Notes: generated from the letters alone by a model not told the origin. 38,173 bases of DNA from Vicinamibacteria bacterium (GCA_035570235.1 DATMML010000121.1:1-38173), one strand, 5' to 3'; shown: positions 8,059-16,165, counted from the stretch's first letter. Program-made: numbers and translations.

Positions 8059-9050
8059 GCGAGCCGGGTCGGCGGCGCCTGGCCTTCGTGGTGCTGGGCG
8101 CCCTGCTGCCTTTGACCATGCTCGTGGCCGTCGCCGCCGGCAGCGTGTCGCTGCCCCTGAGTTCCATCCTCGGCCTCCGCCCTCTGACCCCGGCGGGCGA
8201 GGCCATACTCTGGTCGGTGCGCTTGCCCCGCGTCCTCATCGCCGCCCTCGTGGGGGGCGGCCTGGCCGTGGTGGGGACCGCCTTACAGTCGCTCTTCCGC
8301 AATCCGATGGCGGATTCGGGTCTGCTCGGCGTGGGCTCGGGCGCGGCCTTGGGGGCCGTGCTCGCGGTGAATCTGGGATGGGCCCATCAGATCTTCTTGG
8401 CCGTGCCCCTCTCCGCCTTCGCGGGGGCCATGGCCGCGGTGGTGGTGGTCTACGCGCTGGCCCACCTTGGGGGCCGCCCCTCGTTGCACGGGCTCCTCCT
8501 GACCGGGCTCGCCGTCTCCGCCCTGGCCGCGGCGGGGACGTCGATGCTCCTCGTGGCCACCGAAGAGTTCCGCGTGCGGACCGTTCTCTTTTGGCTGGCG
8601 GGCGGCTTGGAGGGGCGTACCTGGGAGCACCTCCGGTTGGGGGTGGGCTTCATCCTGACCGGCTGCGCGCTCCTTATGATCCTCGCCCGGCCCCTGGACG
8701 TGCTCTCGCTCGGTGAAGACGAGGCGGCGTCCCTCGCCCTCCCCGTCCACGCCACGCGCATGGTCGTCTTCTGCCTGGCCTCTCTGATCGCAGGGCCCGC
8801 CACGGCTCTCGCGGGCTCGGTGCCCTTCGTGGGCCTGGTCGCCCCTCATGCCTTGCGTCCGCTCGTCGGGCCCTTGGCCCGCCATCTCCTCCCCGCCGCC
8901 TTCCTGGCCGGAGCTATCCTGGTGGTGGTGGCTGACCTGGGGGCCCGCACGATCAGCGATCGCCTGGACCTGCCCCTGGGATCGCTCACGGCCCTGGTGG
9001 GCGCGCCCTACTTCCTCCTCGCCCTGCGCGGACAGGAGGGGCGCGCGTGA
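8055..9050 (+). CDS. FecCD/BtuC-family ABC importer permease
   Basis: 331 residues, mostly hydrophobic, with about nine to ten transmembrane segments typical of BtuC/FecCD permeases. Landmarks are LWSVRLPRVLIAALVGGGLAVVGTALQSLFRNPMADSGLLGVGSGA near residues 53-100 and the cytoplasmic loop around FVGLVAPHALRPLVGP that docks with the ATPase. GTG start within the GTGA overlap with the binding protein, and its own stop overlaps the ATPase gene in another GTGA. It forms the inner-membrane channel, probably as a homodimer, for cobalamin or iron-chelate uptake. Confidence 0.93.
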   Translation: MSEPGRRRLAFVVLGALLPLTMLVAVAAGSVSLPLSSILGLRPLTPAGEAILWSVRLPRVLIAALVGGGLAVVGTALQSLFRNPMADSGLLGVGSGAALGAVLAVNLGWAHQIFLAVPLSAFAGAMAAVVVVYALAHLGGRPSLHGLLLTGLAVSALAAAGTSMLLVATEEFRVRTVLFWLAGGLEGRTWEHLRLGVGFILTGCALLMILARPLDVLSLGEDEAASLALPVHATRMVVFCLASLIAGPATALAGSVPFVGLVAPHALRPLVGPLARHLLPAAFLAGAILVVVADLGARTISDRLDLPLGSLTALVGAPYFLLALRGQEGRA

Positions 9051-9829
9051 CTGTGCGGCTGGAAGCCCGCGATCTCTCCGTGGTGCGCGGATCGAGGCAG
9101 GTGCTCCACAGCGTGAGCCTGGCCCTGGGGGCGGGGGAGTCGCTGGCCCTGGTGGGACCCAATGCCGCGGGCAAGTCGACGCTGGTGCGGACGCTGGCCG
9201 GGCTTCTCCCCCCTTCCGGGGGCGTCGTGGAGCTGAACGGCCGGCCTCTGGCTGCGTGGGCGCGAGGCGCCCTCGCGCGGCACGTGGCCCTGGTGACCCC
9301 GGAGGAGGAAGGCCCACCCGCCCTGAACGTGGAGGATCGTGTGGCCCTGGGACGCTACCCGCACCGCGGGCCGTTCTTGCCTCTGACCGCCCGTGACCGC
9401 GCCGCGGTGGCTCAGGCCCTCGAGCGGACGGGCATCGCCCCCCTCGCGCGGCGTCGGCTCGGCACCCTCTCCGCCGGGGAGCGCCAGCTCGCGGCCTTGG
9501 CCCGGGGGCTGGCCCAGGAGCCGGAGGTGCTGCTGCTCGACGAGCCCTCCGCCCATCTGGACATCGGCCACCAGCTCGCCCTCTTCCGCGTCCTCGACGA
9601 GGCGCGCTCGCGAGGGCTCGCGGTCCTGGCCGTCGTCCACGACTTGCAGCGCGCTGCGGCCTGGGCCGGGCGCATGGCCCTGCTGAGCGAGGGACGCATC
9701 GCGGCGGAGGGCTCTCCCGCCGAGGTCCTGGCCGGAGAAGCCGCGTCCGTTGCCTTCGGGGTCTTTATCCGAGCCCACCCTGCCCCGGGGCGGGCCGAGA
9801 TTCTCTACGGCTTCGACGAGCGGCCCTAG
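9047..9829 (+). CDS. ABC importer ATPase, BtuD/FecE/FhuC-type
   Basis: 260 residues with a complete nucleotide-binding domain: Walker A GPNAAGKST, Q-loop region around VALVTPEEEG, signature LSAGERQ (LSAGE instead of LSGGQ), Walker B VLLLDEPSAHLD and the switch histidine in VVHDL. It powers the FecCD-type permease in the same three-gene operon. GTG start in a four-base overlap with the permease. The stop codon overlaps that of the convergent DinB gene by four bases. The TPEE at the usual Q-loop position lacks an obvious Gln, which is a mild deviation. Confidence 0.93.
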   Translation: MTVRLEARDLSVVRGSRQVLHSVSLALGAGESLALVGPNAAGKSTLVRTLAGLLPPSGGVVELNGRPLAAWARGALARHVALVTPEEEGPPALNVEDRVALGRYPHRGPFLPLTARDRAAVAQALERTGIAPLARRRLGTLSAGERQLAALARGLAQEPEVLLLDEPSAHLDIGHQLALFRVLDEARSRGLAVLAVVHDLQRAAAWAGRMALLSEGRIAAEGSPAEVLAGEAASVAFGVFIRAHPAPGRAEILYGFDERP

Positions 9830-10311
9830 GCGTCGCCGACGAGGGCTTTTCGCGCTTCCCCCAACCGGATCATGACGACATAGAGGTGATGCGCTTCGTG
9901 GAGAAGAAAGAACTCCAACCACCCGGGGATGGTCATCTCTCCGAATAGGGGATGGACGCCGACGCGCTCGAGCCGGGCGGGTGGGAGCTCCCGGATGCGG
10001 CCGAGGATCTCGCCCCGGAGCCCTCGCAGGCGGGAGAGCACCTCGTCAGTGGGGAGGGCGGACCAGCGAGGCCAGTCGGGATCCTCTTCGGCGCGATACC
10101 TCGCCAGTTGCGGACGCTCCTCCCCCAGGATCCGGCCGAGCCGCTCCTGGAGGATTTCATGATGCCGGGCCAGGTGGGCAAGGTTCTCGTGCGCCGACCA
10201 CTTTCCCGTAGGCGGCCTCCAGGCCAGGAGCGACGGCCTTGATTCCCCGAGGATGGAAGGCAGGGCCTCGAGCTGCGCAGCGAGGCGGACGAGAGTGGTT
10301 TCGCGGAGCAT
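9826..10311 (-). CDS. DinB-superfamily putative metal-dependent protein
   Basis: 161 residues of a four-helix DinB/YfiT-like fold. WSAHENLAHLARHHEILQERL (about 38-58) and LEFFLLHEAHHLYVVMIRL near the C terminus supply the histidines that form the metal site (one early His, plus the HxxHH pair). Family members include thiol-dependent S-transferases and damage-inducible proteins; the substrate here is unknown. It lies six bases downstream of a second DinB gene on the same strand, so the two are probably cotranscribed. Confidence 0.8.
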   Translation of the reverse strand: MLRETTLVRLAAQLEALPSILGESRPSLLAWRPPTGKWSAHENLAHLARHHEILQERLGRILGEERPQLARYRAEEDPDWPRWSALPTDEVLSRLRGLRGEILGRIRELPPARLERVGVHPLFGEMTIPGWLEFFLLHEAHHLYVVMIRLGEARKALVGDA

Positions 10312-10317
10312 TCTCTC

Positions 10318-10926
10318 TCAGCCGCGGGGCCTCTCCGTCGGCGGGGCCGGGCCCGGCCCGGGGAGCCTCGTCTTTCGTCCCCCCGCCTCCTCCCCCGCAA
10401 GGAGTGCCTCCTCGTCCGGGTAAGCGTAGATCGTCGGGGCCAGCTGCTGCATCAGCCCGCCCGTGTCGGCGCTGGGGCCGTAGGTGCTGTGCAAGTCCCG
10501 TCCCAACATGCGCAGGAGGGCCGTCTGCTGACCCCGATGATGGGCGGTGTGGGCCACCCGCCTCACCATGATCCAGGTGCGAGGCCGGGCGACCTCAAAG
10601 AAGGGCACCGCTTCCTCCCACCACCCCTCGCCCTGCCCGCGCAGGGCCTGAAGGCGACGGGCGGAATCCCGGGCGTACTCCCGGATGAACCCGAGCCGCG
10701 TCTCGGCCTCCGGCAGGGGCCGCGCGCCCACGTCGATGCCAAGCAGCTTTCGAAACCAAAGGTTCTCGCTCATGCACTGGTGAACCATCTGTTCTTGGAC
10801 GCTGCGGCCGCGATTGTCCACGGGATGGGGACGGACGGAGAGGTCCTCGTCCCGGAACATCGCCCATACCCCGAGCACCTTGAGGCGCTCCGTCCCGTAG
10901 GTCTCGGATAGGAAGGCATAGCGCAT
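10318..10926 (-). CDS. DinB-family protein (second tandem copy)
   Basis: 202 residues from the ATG at 10926 (MRYAFLSETYGTERLKVLG); this start follows AAGGTGA and gives the normal DinB N-terminal helix, whereas an upstream start at 11094 would add a low-complexity leader. The metal-binding histidines appear in EQMVHQCMSENLWF and RRVAHTAHHRGQQTALLRMLG, the classic DinB ending. The tail (about residues 180-202) is Gly/Pro/Arg-rich and probably disordered. It is diverged from the downstream copy, so this is an old pair or a pairing of two subfamilies rather than a recent duplication. Confidence 0.83.
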   Translation of the reverse strand: MRYAFLSETYGTERLKVLGVWAMFRDEDLSVRPHPVDNRGRSVQEQMVHQCMSENLWFRKLLGIDVGARPLPEAETRLGFIREYARDSARRLQALRGQGEGWWEEAVPFFEVARPRTWIMVRRVAHTAHHRGQQTALLRMLGRDLHSTYGPSADTGGLMQQLAPTIYAYPDEEALLAGEEAGGRKTRLPGPGPAPPTERPRG

Positions 10927-11086
10927 GATTTCACCTTGGCCCGTGGATGGGGTCAGGCCTCCGGGACGAGCTCCGGCAACGCCGGCGGGATCGTAGCACT
11001 TCTCCCCAAGACGGGGCGTGCCGGCCGGAACTCTCTGGCCATCTGGCGCGTAATAGGGTACGAGGGATCGATCCCGGGGGGTCAGG

Positions 11087-11287
11087 GTGACCAAATTTCT
11101 TCTATGGTGCCTCCTGCTCGTCTTATGCTGGCCTCTGGCCTTGCTTGCGGTCGTACTCTATCCCCTCGTCTGGCTGCTGCTCATCCCCTTCCGCCTGGTG
11201 GGGTTCGCGGTGGAGGGGGTCCTGGGCCTGGTGAAGGGCCTCATCCTCCTACCGGGCCGGATCCTACTGGGGCCCCGGCATCTCTGA
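11087..11287 (+). CDS. Small hydrophobic membrane protein, unknown function
   Basis: 66 residues, GTG start. Nearly the whole protein is hydrophobic, with two likely membrane segments: about 4-32 (LLWCLLLVLCWPLALLAVVL) and about 40-58 (VGFAVEGVLGLVKGLILL), and a short basic end. Similar short proteins occur as conserved hypotheticals in Gram-negative bacteria, from memory. It stands alone between a minus-strand DinB gene and a minus-strand membrane protein. No function is proposed. Confidence 0.6.
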   Translation: MTKFLLWCLLLVLCWPLALLAVVLYPLVWLLLIPFRLVGFAVEGVLGLVKGLILLPGRILLGPRHL

Positions 11288-11323
11288 GCGGGGTCCGGGG
11301 GTGCCCGGGACACAGCCAGGCCG

Positions 11324-11983
11324 CTACCCCGCGATCGCCACCCGGTGCCGATCGACCCTTGCCGCCGCCGCGATGATCAGGCCGACGCCGAAGAGACACA
11401 CGAAAGCCACCGCCTCCGCGCTGGGGGGAGGTGACCCCACCACGTTTGCCACGTAGACGGTGCCCAGAAACCCGACCAGGGCTGCGAGGCCATAGCTGCC
11501 GACCCGATCCCGGGCCCGGGTGGCGGTCAGGTAGAGCGCGACTCCCCCCAGGAAAAGGACGCTCTCCACGACAAGGGTGGCGGGGACGGAGTTCCAGAGA
11601 CCGAGCCCCAGGCGAGGCGAGGGCCCCGGAAAAAGCGGCATGTCCGGCCGATGACTCACGCAATCGAGGATCCAGTGGCTCAAGACCAGCAGCCCGATCA
11701 ACACCGCGGCCGAAGGCCGATGCTTTGAGGCGTAGTGAAGCCCGCCCATCAGGCTGGCCCAGAGGGCGACGGCCAGTAGGCTGTGCGAAAAGGGATAGGA
11801 ATCGAATCTCAGGGGTGTGAACGCGGTATCACCGCGCGCGATCGAAACATGCTCCACTCCCGCGAGGACAAGGCCCGGCCAGAGCATGTCCGGAAGCTGG
11901 GCCGCAAGAAAATAAGTCCCTAGGGACACCTTTGGATCGGCCTTCTTGGCGGCGAATGCGAGGGCAAAGTGTCCCAAGAACAC
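11324..11983 (-). CDS. YdjM-like integral membrane protein (putative metal-dependent hydrolase)
   Basis: 219 residues from a GTG at 11983, selected because GGGGGAG stands eight bases upstream; an ATG at 12022 would add 13 poorly conserved residues. It starts FLGHFALAFAAKK and contains AAQLPDMLWP, DSYPFSHSLLAVALWASL and LVLSHWILDCVSHRPDMP. This His/Asp arrangement within membrane helices is that of the YdjM/PF04307 family, often called metal-dependent hydrolases though activity is mostly untested. Four to six transmembrane helices are likely. Its substrate is unknown. Confidence 0.78.
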   Translation of the reverse strand: MFLGHFALAFAAKKADPKVSLGTYFLAAQLPDMLWPGLVLAGVEHVSIARGDTAFTPLRFDSYPFSHSLLAVALWASLMGGLHYASKHRPSAAVLIGLLVLSHWILDCVSHRPDMPLFPGPSPRLGLGLWNSVPATLVVESVLFLGGVALYLTATRARDRVGSYGLAALVGFLGTVYVANVVGSPPPSAEAVAFVCLFGVGLIIAAAARVDRHRVAIAG

Positions 11984-11991
11984 GTGTTGTA

Positions 11992-11998
11992 CTCCCCC
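11992..11998 (-). promoter_or_regulatory. Ribosome binding site that decides the start of the YdjM-like gene
   Basis: On the minus strand the sequence reads GGGGGAG, then eight bases, then GTG at 11983. The upstream ATG at 12022 has no comparable site. This supports the shorter protein beginning at FLGHFALA. Confidence 0.55.
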
Positions 11999-12276
11999 GA
12001 AAAGACTCCCCTCACGTTCCACCCGGGAAGGGGCGGCTGGCCCCGAGCATAGCTCTTCTGGGCATTGCCTATTAGCCGCTCGCGATCCCTATTCGGGGCT
12101 GGCGGTCCGCACGCTCGAGCGAGAACGCGGGCTCCCTTTTCGCCCTAATCTACACCTGCCCGTTCGCGCGGGCCGCCATCGGGTGCGGGCTGTGAGGGCC
12201 CACACGTCCGCCCCCTCCCCGGTTACCGTCTTTGACTCCGAAGGGTGGCGCGGTTGAGAGGGCTACCGGGGGAATC

Positions 12277-12456
12277 ATGAGGACCATGGGCGCGACCGTC
12301 CCGGAGCCACACGACGGAGGGGAGAAAGACCTCGCTACTTGTGACCATTGTCACCTCCGGCTGGACGCCTCTGAACCGCGGACGACGGTGGGAACGGCCA
12401 TTTTTCACCGCCACCCCAACTGTTACCTGAGGAAGCTCTTTGCCATCCATCACTGA
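12277..12456 (+). CDS. Small Cys/His protein, possible zinc knuckle
   Basis: 59 residues from the ATG at 12277, preceded by GGGGGA. It contains CDHCHLRLD, then FHRHPNCYLRKLF: a CxxC pair followed by His and Cys in a spacing compatible with one zinc site. No recognisable family. The upstream in-frame ATG at 12232 would add residues without a ribosome site. It is divergent from the YdjM-like gene across about 290 bases that should contain both promoters. Because of its small size it could be spurious, but the Cys/His pattern and ribosome site support it. Confidence 0.5.
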   Translation: MRTMGATVPEPHDGGEKDLATCDHCHLRLDASEPRTTVGTAIFHRHPNCYLRKLFAIHH

Positions 12457-12506
12457 GCTGGGTCGGGGGGCCCTCGGCGCACGACGGCCGCTCGGAGTCT
12501 CCCCCG

Positions 12507-13118
12507 CTAGGGCCGCCGTTCAGCCAGGACCAGCCTGGCGACAAGCGCCGCTTGTTTCTGGTCTTGAGCCCAGGGGGGCCCGAGCGGTCGGCCGAGCTCG
12601 ACGATTTCCCGGCCCAGATCTGCCGCCGACAGACGGAGGGCGAGCGAAGCCTGCTTCATGAGATCGCGTTCGCGAACCTCCACAACCGGAAGGTCGAGAT
12701 GCTCAGCCGCGCTCTTGAGCGCCTCGCGGAAGTGGTTCCCGTCCGCGGTGTGAATGAGGGCGTGAGAGGCCAGGGTGGTGGCCAGGCTCGCTCCGACCCG
12801 GCCCGAGCTCTGGAGAATGCCGCAGCCCACGATCCCCTGGCCACGTTCGCGAGCCTCCGCGATGACGTCCCCCAGAGCCCGCACGGCCATCCGCTCAGCC
12901 GTCTCCCGGAAACGCTTCAGCAGAGCCGACGCCTTCGCGAGCTCAAGGCCCTCCGCCGCGTGGTAGGGCTGTTGTGATCCGGGCAGTTGGGGATCCGCCA
13001 TCTCGATGCGCCGCCGCGCGCTGATCTCGGGCGCGCGAGCCGGTCCGCCGACCACGACCAGCGCCGCCCAGCCCGAGTGGACGCGCAGGCCAAGCGCGGC
13101 CGGAATGGTTCTCGCCAC
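12507..13118 (-). CDS. Conserved-looking protein of unknown function
   Basis: 203 residues, GTG start with GGAGG six bases upstream. The N terminus AALGLRVHSGWAALVVVGGPA looks like the first strands of an RNase H/actin-type or similar alpha/beta domain, followed by ARRRIEMADPQLPGSQQPYHAAEG and a helical region of about 100 residues. The middle contains VGCGILQSSGRVG and LASHALIHTADGNHFREAL with scattered His and Asp. There is no signal peptide, so it is cytoplasmic. I do not recognise a family with confidence and propose no function. Confidence 0.65.
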   Translation of the reverse strand: MARTIPAALGLRVHSGWAALVVVGGPARAPEISARRRIEMADPQLPGSQQPYHAAEGLELAKASALLKRFRETAERMAVRALGDVIAEARERGQGIVGCGILQSSGRVGASLATTLASHALIHTADGNHFREALKSAAEHLDLPVVEVRERDLMKQASLALRLSAADLGREIVELGRPLGPPWAQDQKQAALVARLVLAERRP

Positions 13119-13275
13119 CGAGTGCCTCCTCCCCTGCTGGCTTTGCGGTTACGGGAGTCCCGCCCCCCCCCGTGGGGCGGGCTCGAAGCTCTAGGGCACC
13201 AAGCCGCTATCGTCCGGATGACCGCGGGGTGGCCCACCCGGGAAGGTGTCGACACGGAAGTACCCCCAGATCCGT

Positions 13276-13743
13276 CTAGCGCACCCTAGAGAGGAGCAGG
13301 GGGTTGTACTTGGCCGCATAGAGTCGGGTCAGCATTTGGAAGCGCTGCTGGTACTTTGTTCCCGGGTTGTCGCTGGTTCCCGCCACGGCCACGACCCGGC
13401 AGCCCTTGGGAAGGTTCTGCCGATCACCCTCGACTCCGGGCGCTTCCAGAACCGATCCCCGGAGTCCAAAGAGCCGGTGATCCCCGCTCTTGACCGCCTG
13501 CTCCACGTCCGCGTTCACGTCCGCGGCCTCCAAGATGGCGATGGCCTTCATGTAGTCCTCATCCATCAGCTTGGCTTTCATGAGCATTGCCGCCGTCACG
13601 CTCGGCTCGGGAGTGGCGGCGGGTGTTTCCATCACCGCGCCCAGCTGTTTGGGCTGCTCCGTCGCTTTGCGCGAGCAGGACGTGAACAGGCCGGATACGA
13701 CAACGAGGCCCCAGATCACACCCCTTGACCAAGGCACCTTCAT
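13276..13743 (-). CDS. Small lipoprotein, unknown function
   Basis: 155 residues. The N terminus is a lipoprotein signal: MKVPWSRG, a hydrophobic run, then GLFTSC with Cys23 as the lipidated residue. GGAGGG lies a few bases upstream of the ATG. The mature part is a Pro/Thr-rich linker (to about 50), a helical stretch (MKAKLMDEDYMKAIAILEAADVNADVEQAV) and a C-terminal part with GCRVVAVAGTSDNPGTKYQQRF. Nothing gives a function. It lies downstream of another hypothetical gene on the same strand, separated by 134 bases. Confidence 0.65.
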   Translation of the reverse strand: MKVPWSRGVIWGLVVVSGLFTSCSRKATEQPKQLGAVMETPAATPEPSVTAAMLMKAKLMDEDYMKAIAILEAADVNADVEQAVKSGDHRLFGLRGSVLEAPGVEGDRQNLPKGCRVVAVAGTSDNPGTKYQQRFQMLTRLYAAKYNPLLLSRVR

Positions 13744-13877
13744 TGGCCCTCCTTCATGGCTTACCTCACCGATACGTGGTTCTTTGGCGTCCCGCCACTA
13801 CCAATGCCGCCGGCCGGGGACGACTCGTCAGATCAAGCGCCGGTCAAGTATTGCCGAGGGTTTCGGCCTTCCGTCGA

Positions 13878-14318
13878 TCAGTGCGTTGGCTCACGCACGC
13901 TCTTCAAAAACGTCCCTAGGACCGAGAGGGCGTCCGGCCCAAAGGGCGCCTCGAACGTGACGAGCATGAGGCCCCCGGAGGCCTGGAGGATGGCGGTTGC
14001 AAAGAGAACCGCTCCGTCCAGAGTCTTTGCGAGGACCGTCCAACAGGGGAGGTCCGAGGCTCCTTCGTCGCGAAAGAGTGGTTTGAAGACCTTCAAGCCC
14101 GCTCGCTTCATCCCTTGCTTGGCTACTCGGAGCGCCGTCTGCAGGCGCTGTTCCCCGACGCTCGACCGCGTGGGCGACAGCCCCTGAGCGTCGTCGATTG
14201 TCGTCGAGATGGTGAGCTCCTCGTTGCGGGCTCCTCGGTAGACGTAACGGCTGTCGTTCACCGCCTCCGCCCAGCCCTCGGGAGCATCGTACTGGAAGTA
14301 GTGACCTCTCCTCAGCAC
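13878..14318 (-). CDS. Hypothetical protein with DcrB/DUF1795-like features
   Basis: 146 residues, GTG start preceded by GGAGG. The start GHYFQYDAPEGWAEAVNDSRYVYRG and ELTISTTIDDAQG, plus the end LQASGGLMLVTFEAPFGPDALSVLGTFLKSV, resemble small alpha/beta proteins of the DcrB/PsbP-like type that begin with a yxxpxgW strand. That resemblance is by eye only. No signal peptide is present with this start. Function unknown. Confidence 0.55.
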   Translation of the reverse strand: MLRRGHYFQYDAPEGWAEAVNDSRYVYRGARNEELTISTTIDDAQGLSPTRSSVGEQRLQTALRVAKQGMKRAGLKVFKPLFRDEGASDLPCWTVLAKTLDGAVLFATAILQASGGLMLVTFEAPFGPDALSVLGTFLKSVREPTH

Positions 14319-14774
14319 CCTTCATGCCTCCGACCAGGGTCTCCTGAGGCCCGCTTGCCTCGCCGAGACGGCCCGGCCTCCGGGACCCCGGCGCCCGCGG
14401 CGCGCCTAGACTCCATCGGAGTCGGCGTCCTCGGCGTGCCGTTCACGCGGCGTCCGCCAAACGTCAGCGGGGATCTCACGCTCCACGTCCTTAACCTCCG
14501 GCCCTCGTGGCCGTAGCCCCCGGTCATGTGGGCGAGTCAGGATGCCACGCTACCACGAACCGACACCGAATCAGGTCCGATAGCCTTGGGCAACCTCTGC
14601 TCGGTCGCAACCGGCGGTCGGGGGTCGCGTTCGATCGGGCGCTCCAAGGCCACGTCGGATGCCCGAGCGCCGCCCGACTGCTGTTGTCTCTCGCCCAGGC
14701 TCGGTGGCTCCCCGCAAAGGTTCCGGTCCGGTGAGGCTGGCGCGTCGGGAGGCGGGCGGGCCGCCCTGGACTCC
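14319..14774. other. 456-base intergenic stretch without a supportable gene
   Basis: Open frames crossing this stretch have skewed, Arg/Pro/Gly-rich compositions and no recognisable domain. The only structure noticed is a perfect six-base inverted repeat with a three-base loop (GACTCC-ATC-GGAGTC) at 14409-14423. It lacks a T-tract, so a terminator is not claimed. A hairpin here could mark the end of the minus-strand PAS-like gene. Confidence 0.4.
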
Positions 14775-15311
14775 TTACCTTTGTCTGGCCACCGTGAGGC
14801 CGGCCCACAGCGCTTCTTTGCACGGGAGGCAGATCCCGTGGGTCAATTGCGGAGCCTCCCCGAGGAAGAACTCGAGTCGCTGCGCCGCGGCCTCCACTTC
14901 AACCCATGGGCCCTCCGGCAGCTTCACCTTCTTGCACCAGCTGCACAGGGTCAGCAGCGGCTGCGACCCGGGGGCACCGTCGGAAGACGCTCCCGGGACC
15001 AGTTGCTCGACCAGCACGGTGTGATACCGGCACTCCAGCCCCCCCCCTTCGAGGGGCAGCACCTCTATCTCCATATGGCGCCGCTCGCTCGAAGACTCGG
15101 AGGTGAAAGGAATGCGAATCGGCTGTCCCGTCCTCCGGACGCGCCGGAACACCAGCTCGTAGAGAGGGAAAAGCCGCGCCTCGGGGGCGAAGTCGAAGAA
15201 GGGTCGACCCACGACCGAGCCCGGCGCATGGGCCTGAGTGTCGTTGCCCCGGGCCAACTGAAGCCACTCCTCGCTTGCAAAGACAATGGCATCAGCAACA
15301 TCCAGGTGCAC
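14775..15311 (-). CDS. PAS-like domain protein with C-terminal double-CxxC zinc module
   Basis: 178 residues from a GTG at 15311 that follows GGGGAG; a GTG at 15332 is an alternative without a ribosome site. The first 110 residues look like a PAS-type sensor: ASEEWLQLARGN, VVGRPFFDFAPEA, LYELVFRRVRRTGQPIRIPF and an MEIEVLPLEGGGLECRYHTVL ending. The C-terminal part has two cysteine pairs, CSWCKKVKLPEG and THGICLPC, about 45 residues apart, which could bind zinc or iron. There is no kinase or output domain, so it would act as a small sensor or partner protein. The ligand is unknown. Confidence 0.7.
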   Translation of the reverse strand: MHLDVADAIVFASEEWLQLARGNDTQAHAPGSVVGRPFFDFAPEARLFPLYELVFRRVRRTGQPIRIPFTSESSSERRHMEIEVLPLEGGGLECRYHTVLVEQLVPGASSDGAPGSQPLLTLCSWCKKVKLPEGPWVEVEAAAQRLEFFLGEAPQLTHGICLPCKEALWAGLTVARQR

Positions 15312-15457
15312 GACACTCCCCAGAATTATCACACCATTATCTTAACACGGGCATCCGAAAGGGGCACGCGCCGGGCCCAGCGACCCGGAGGCGCCCCGGC
15401 GGGGCGGGGCGGGTCTCGCCCGCCGCTCGAGACCCCAAAAGCCCCACAGTCCCATCG

Positions 15458-16165
15458 CTAGCCGAGCGCCCTGGCGACCGCGTCGGCCAGCGTCTTCACT
15501 ACCTTCAGCCGGGCGTGGAGCTTGTCGTTGGCTTCCACCACCGTCCAGGGGGCGTAGGGAGTGGATGTCCGGGCCAGCATCTCCTCCACCGCCTCTAGAT
15601 AGTCGCCCCAGCGCGCGCGGTTCCGCCAGTCCTCGGCAGTCAGCTTGTAGGAGCGGAAGGGGTCGCGCTCGCGGCCGCGGAAGCGGCGGAGCTGCTCCTC
15701 CCTCGAGATGTGCAGCCAGAACTTCTGGATCACCATGCCGAACGAGGCCTGCTGGGCTTCGAACTCGTTGATCTCACGGTACGCCCGCCTCCACTCGTCC
15801 ACCGAGCAAAAGCTCTCCACGCGCTCCACTAGGACCCGGCCGTAGTAGGAGCGGTCGAAGACTCCGAGGTGCCCGGCCCGGGGCAGCGCCCGCCAGAACC
15901 GCCATAAATGATGATGCGACCGCTCCTCCCCCCGGGGGGCCGAGAACGACGACACCGTGAAGCCCCGCGGCTCCAGGGTCTCCGTGACCCGCTTGATGGC
16001 CCCGCCTTTGCCGGCCGCATCCCAGCCCTCGAACACGGCCAGGAGGGGGACCTGGTGCTCGTACATCTGGAAGTGGAGCCCCCGCAGGCGGAGTTGTTGG
16101 GTAGCGATGCGGGTCCGATAGGCGCGCTCGCCCACGCGCTTGCCCAGATCGACGCTCTCAAGCAC
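15458..16165 (-). CDS. Polyphosphate kinase 2 family protein, similar to C-terminal half of Pap
   Basis: 235 residues, GTG start. Walker A FEGWDAAGKGGAIKR (about 45-59), Walker B FDRSYYGRVLVERVE (about 103-117), and the family blocks KFWLHISREEQLRRF, DWRNRARWGDY and TPYAPWTVVEANDK are all intact. PPK2 enzymes transfer phosphate between polyphosphate and nucleotides. The pattern LWRFWRALPRAGHLGVFDRS and FCSVDEWRRAYREINEFE is closest, from memory, to the second domain of two-domain polyphosphate:AMP phosphotransferase. The start overlaps the upstream PPK2 gene by eight bases, so the two are cotranslated. Nucleotide preference (AMP, ADP or GDP) cannot be fixed from sequence. Confidence 0.9.
   Translation of the reverse strand: MLESVDLGKRVGERAYRTRIATQQLRLRGLHFQMYEHQVPLLAVFEGWDAAGKGGAIKRVTETLEPRGFTVSSFSAPRGEERSHHHLWRFWRALPRAGHLGVFDRSYYGRVLVERVESFCSVDEWRRAYREINEFEAQQASFGMVIQKFWLHISREEQLRRFRGRERDPFRSYKLTAEDWRNRARWGDYLEAVEEMLARTSTPYAPWTVVEANDKLHARLKVVKTLADAVARALG

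Noticed and set aside
11791-11815. tRNA T-arm-like string GATTCGATTCC on the minus strand
   Set aside because: It is inside the YdjM-like coding sequence (encoding LRFDSYPFSH) and no cloverleaf surrounds it.
14526-15461. 311-codon plus-strand frame
   Set aside because: Antisense to the PAS/CxxC protein, whose motifs are coherent; this frame is low complexity.
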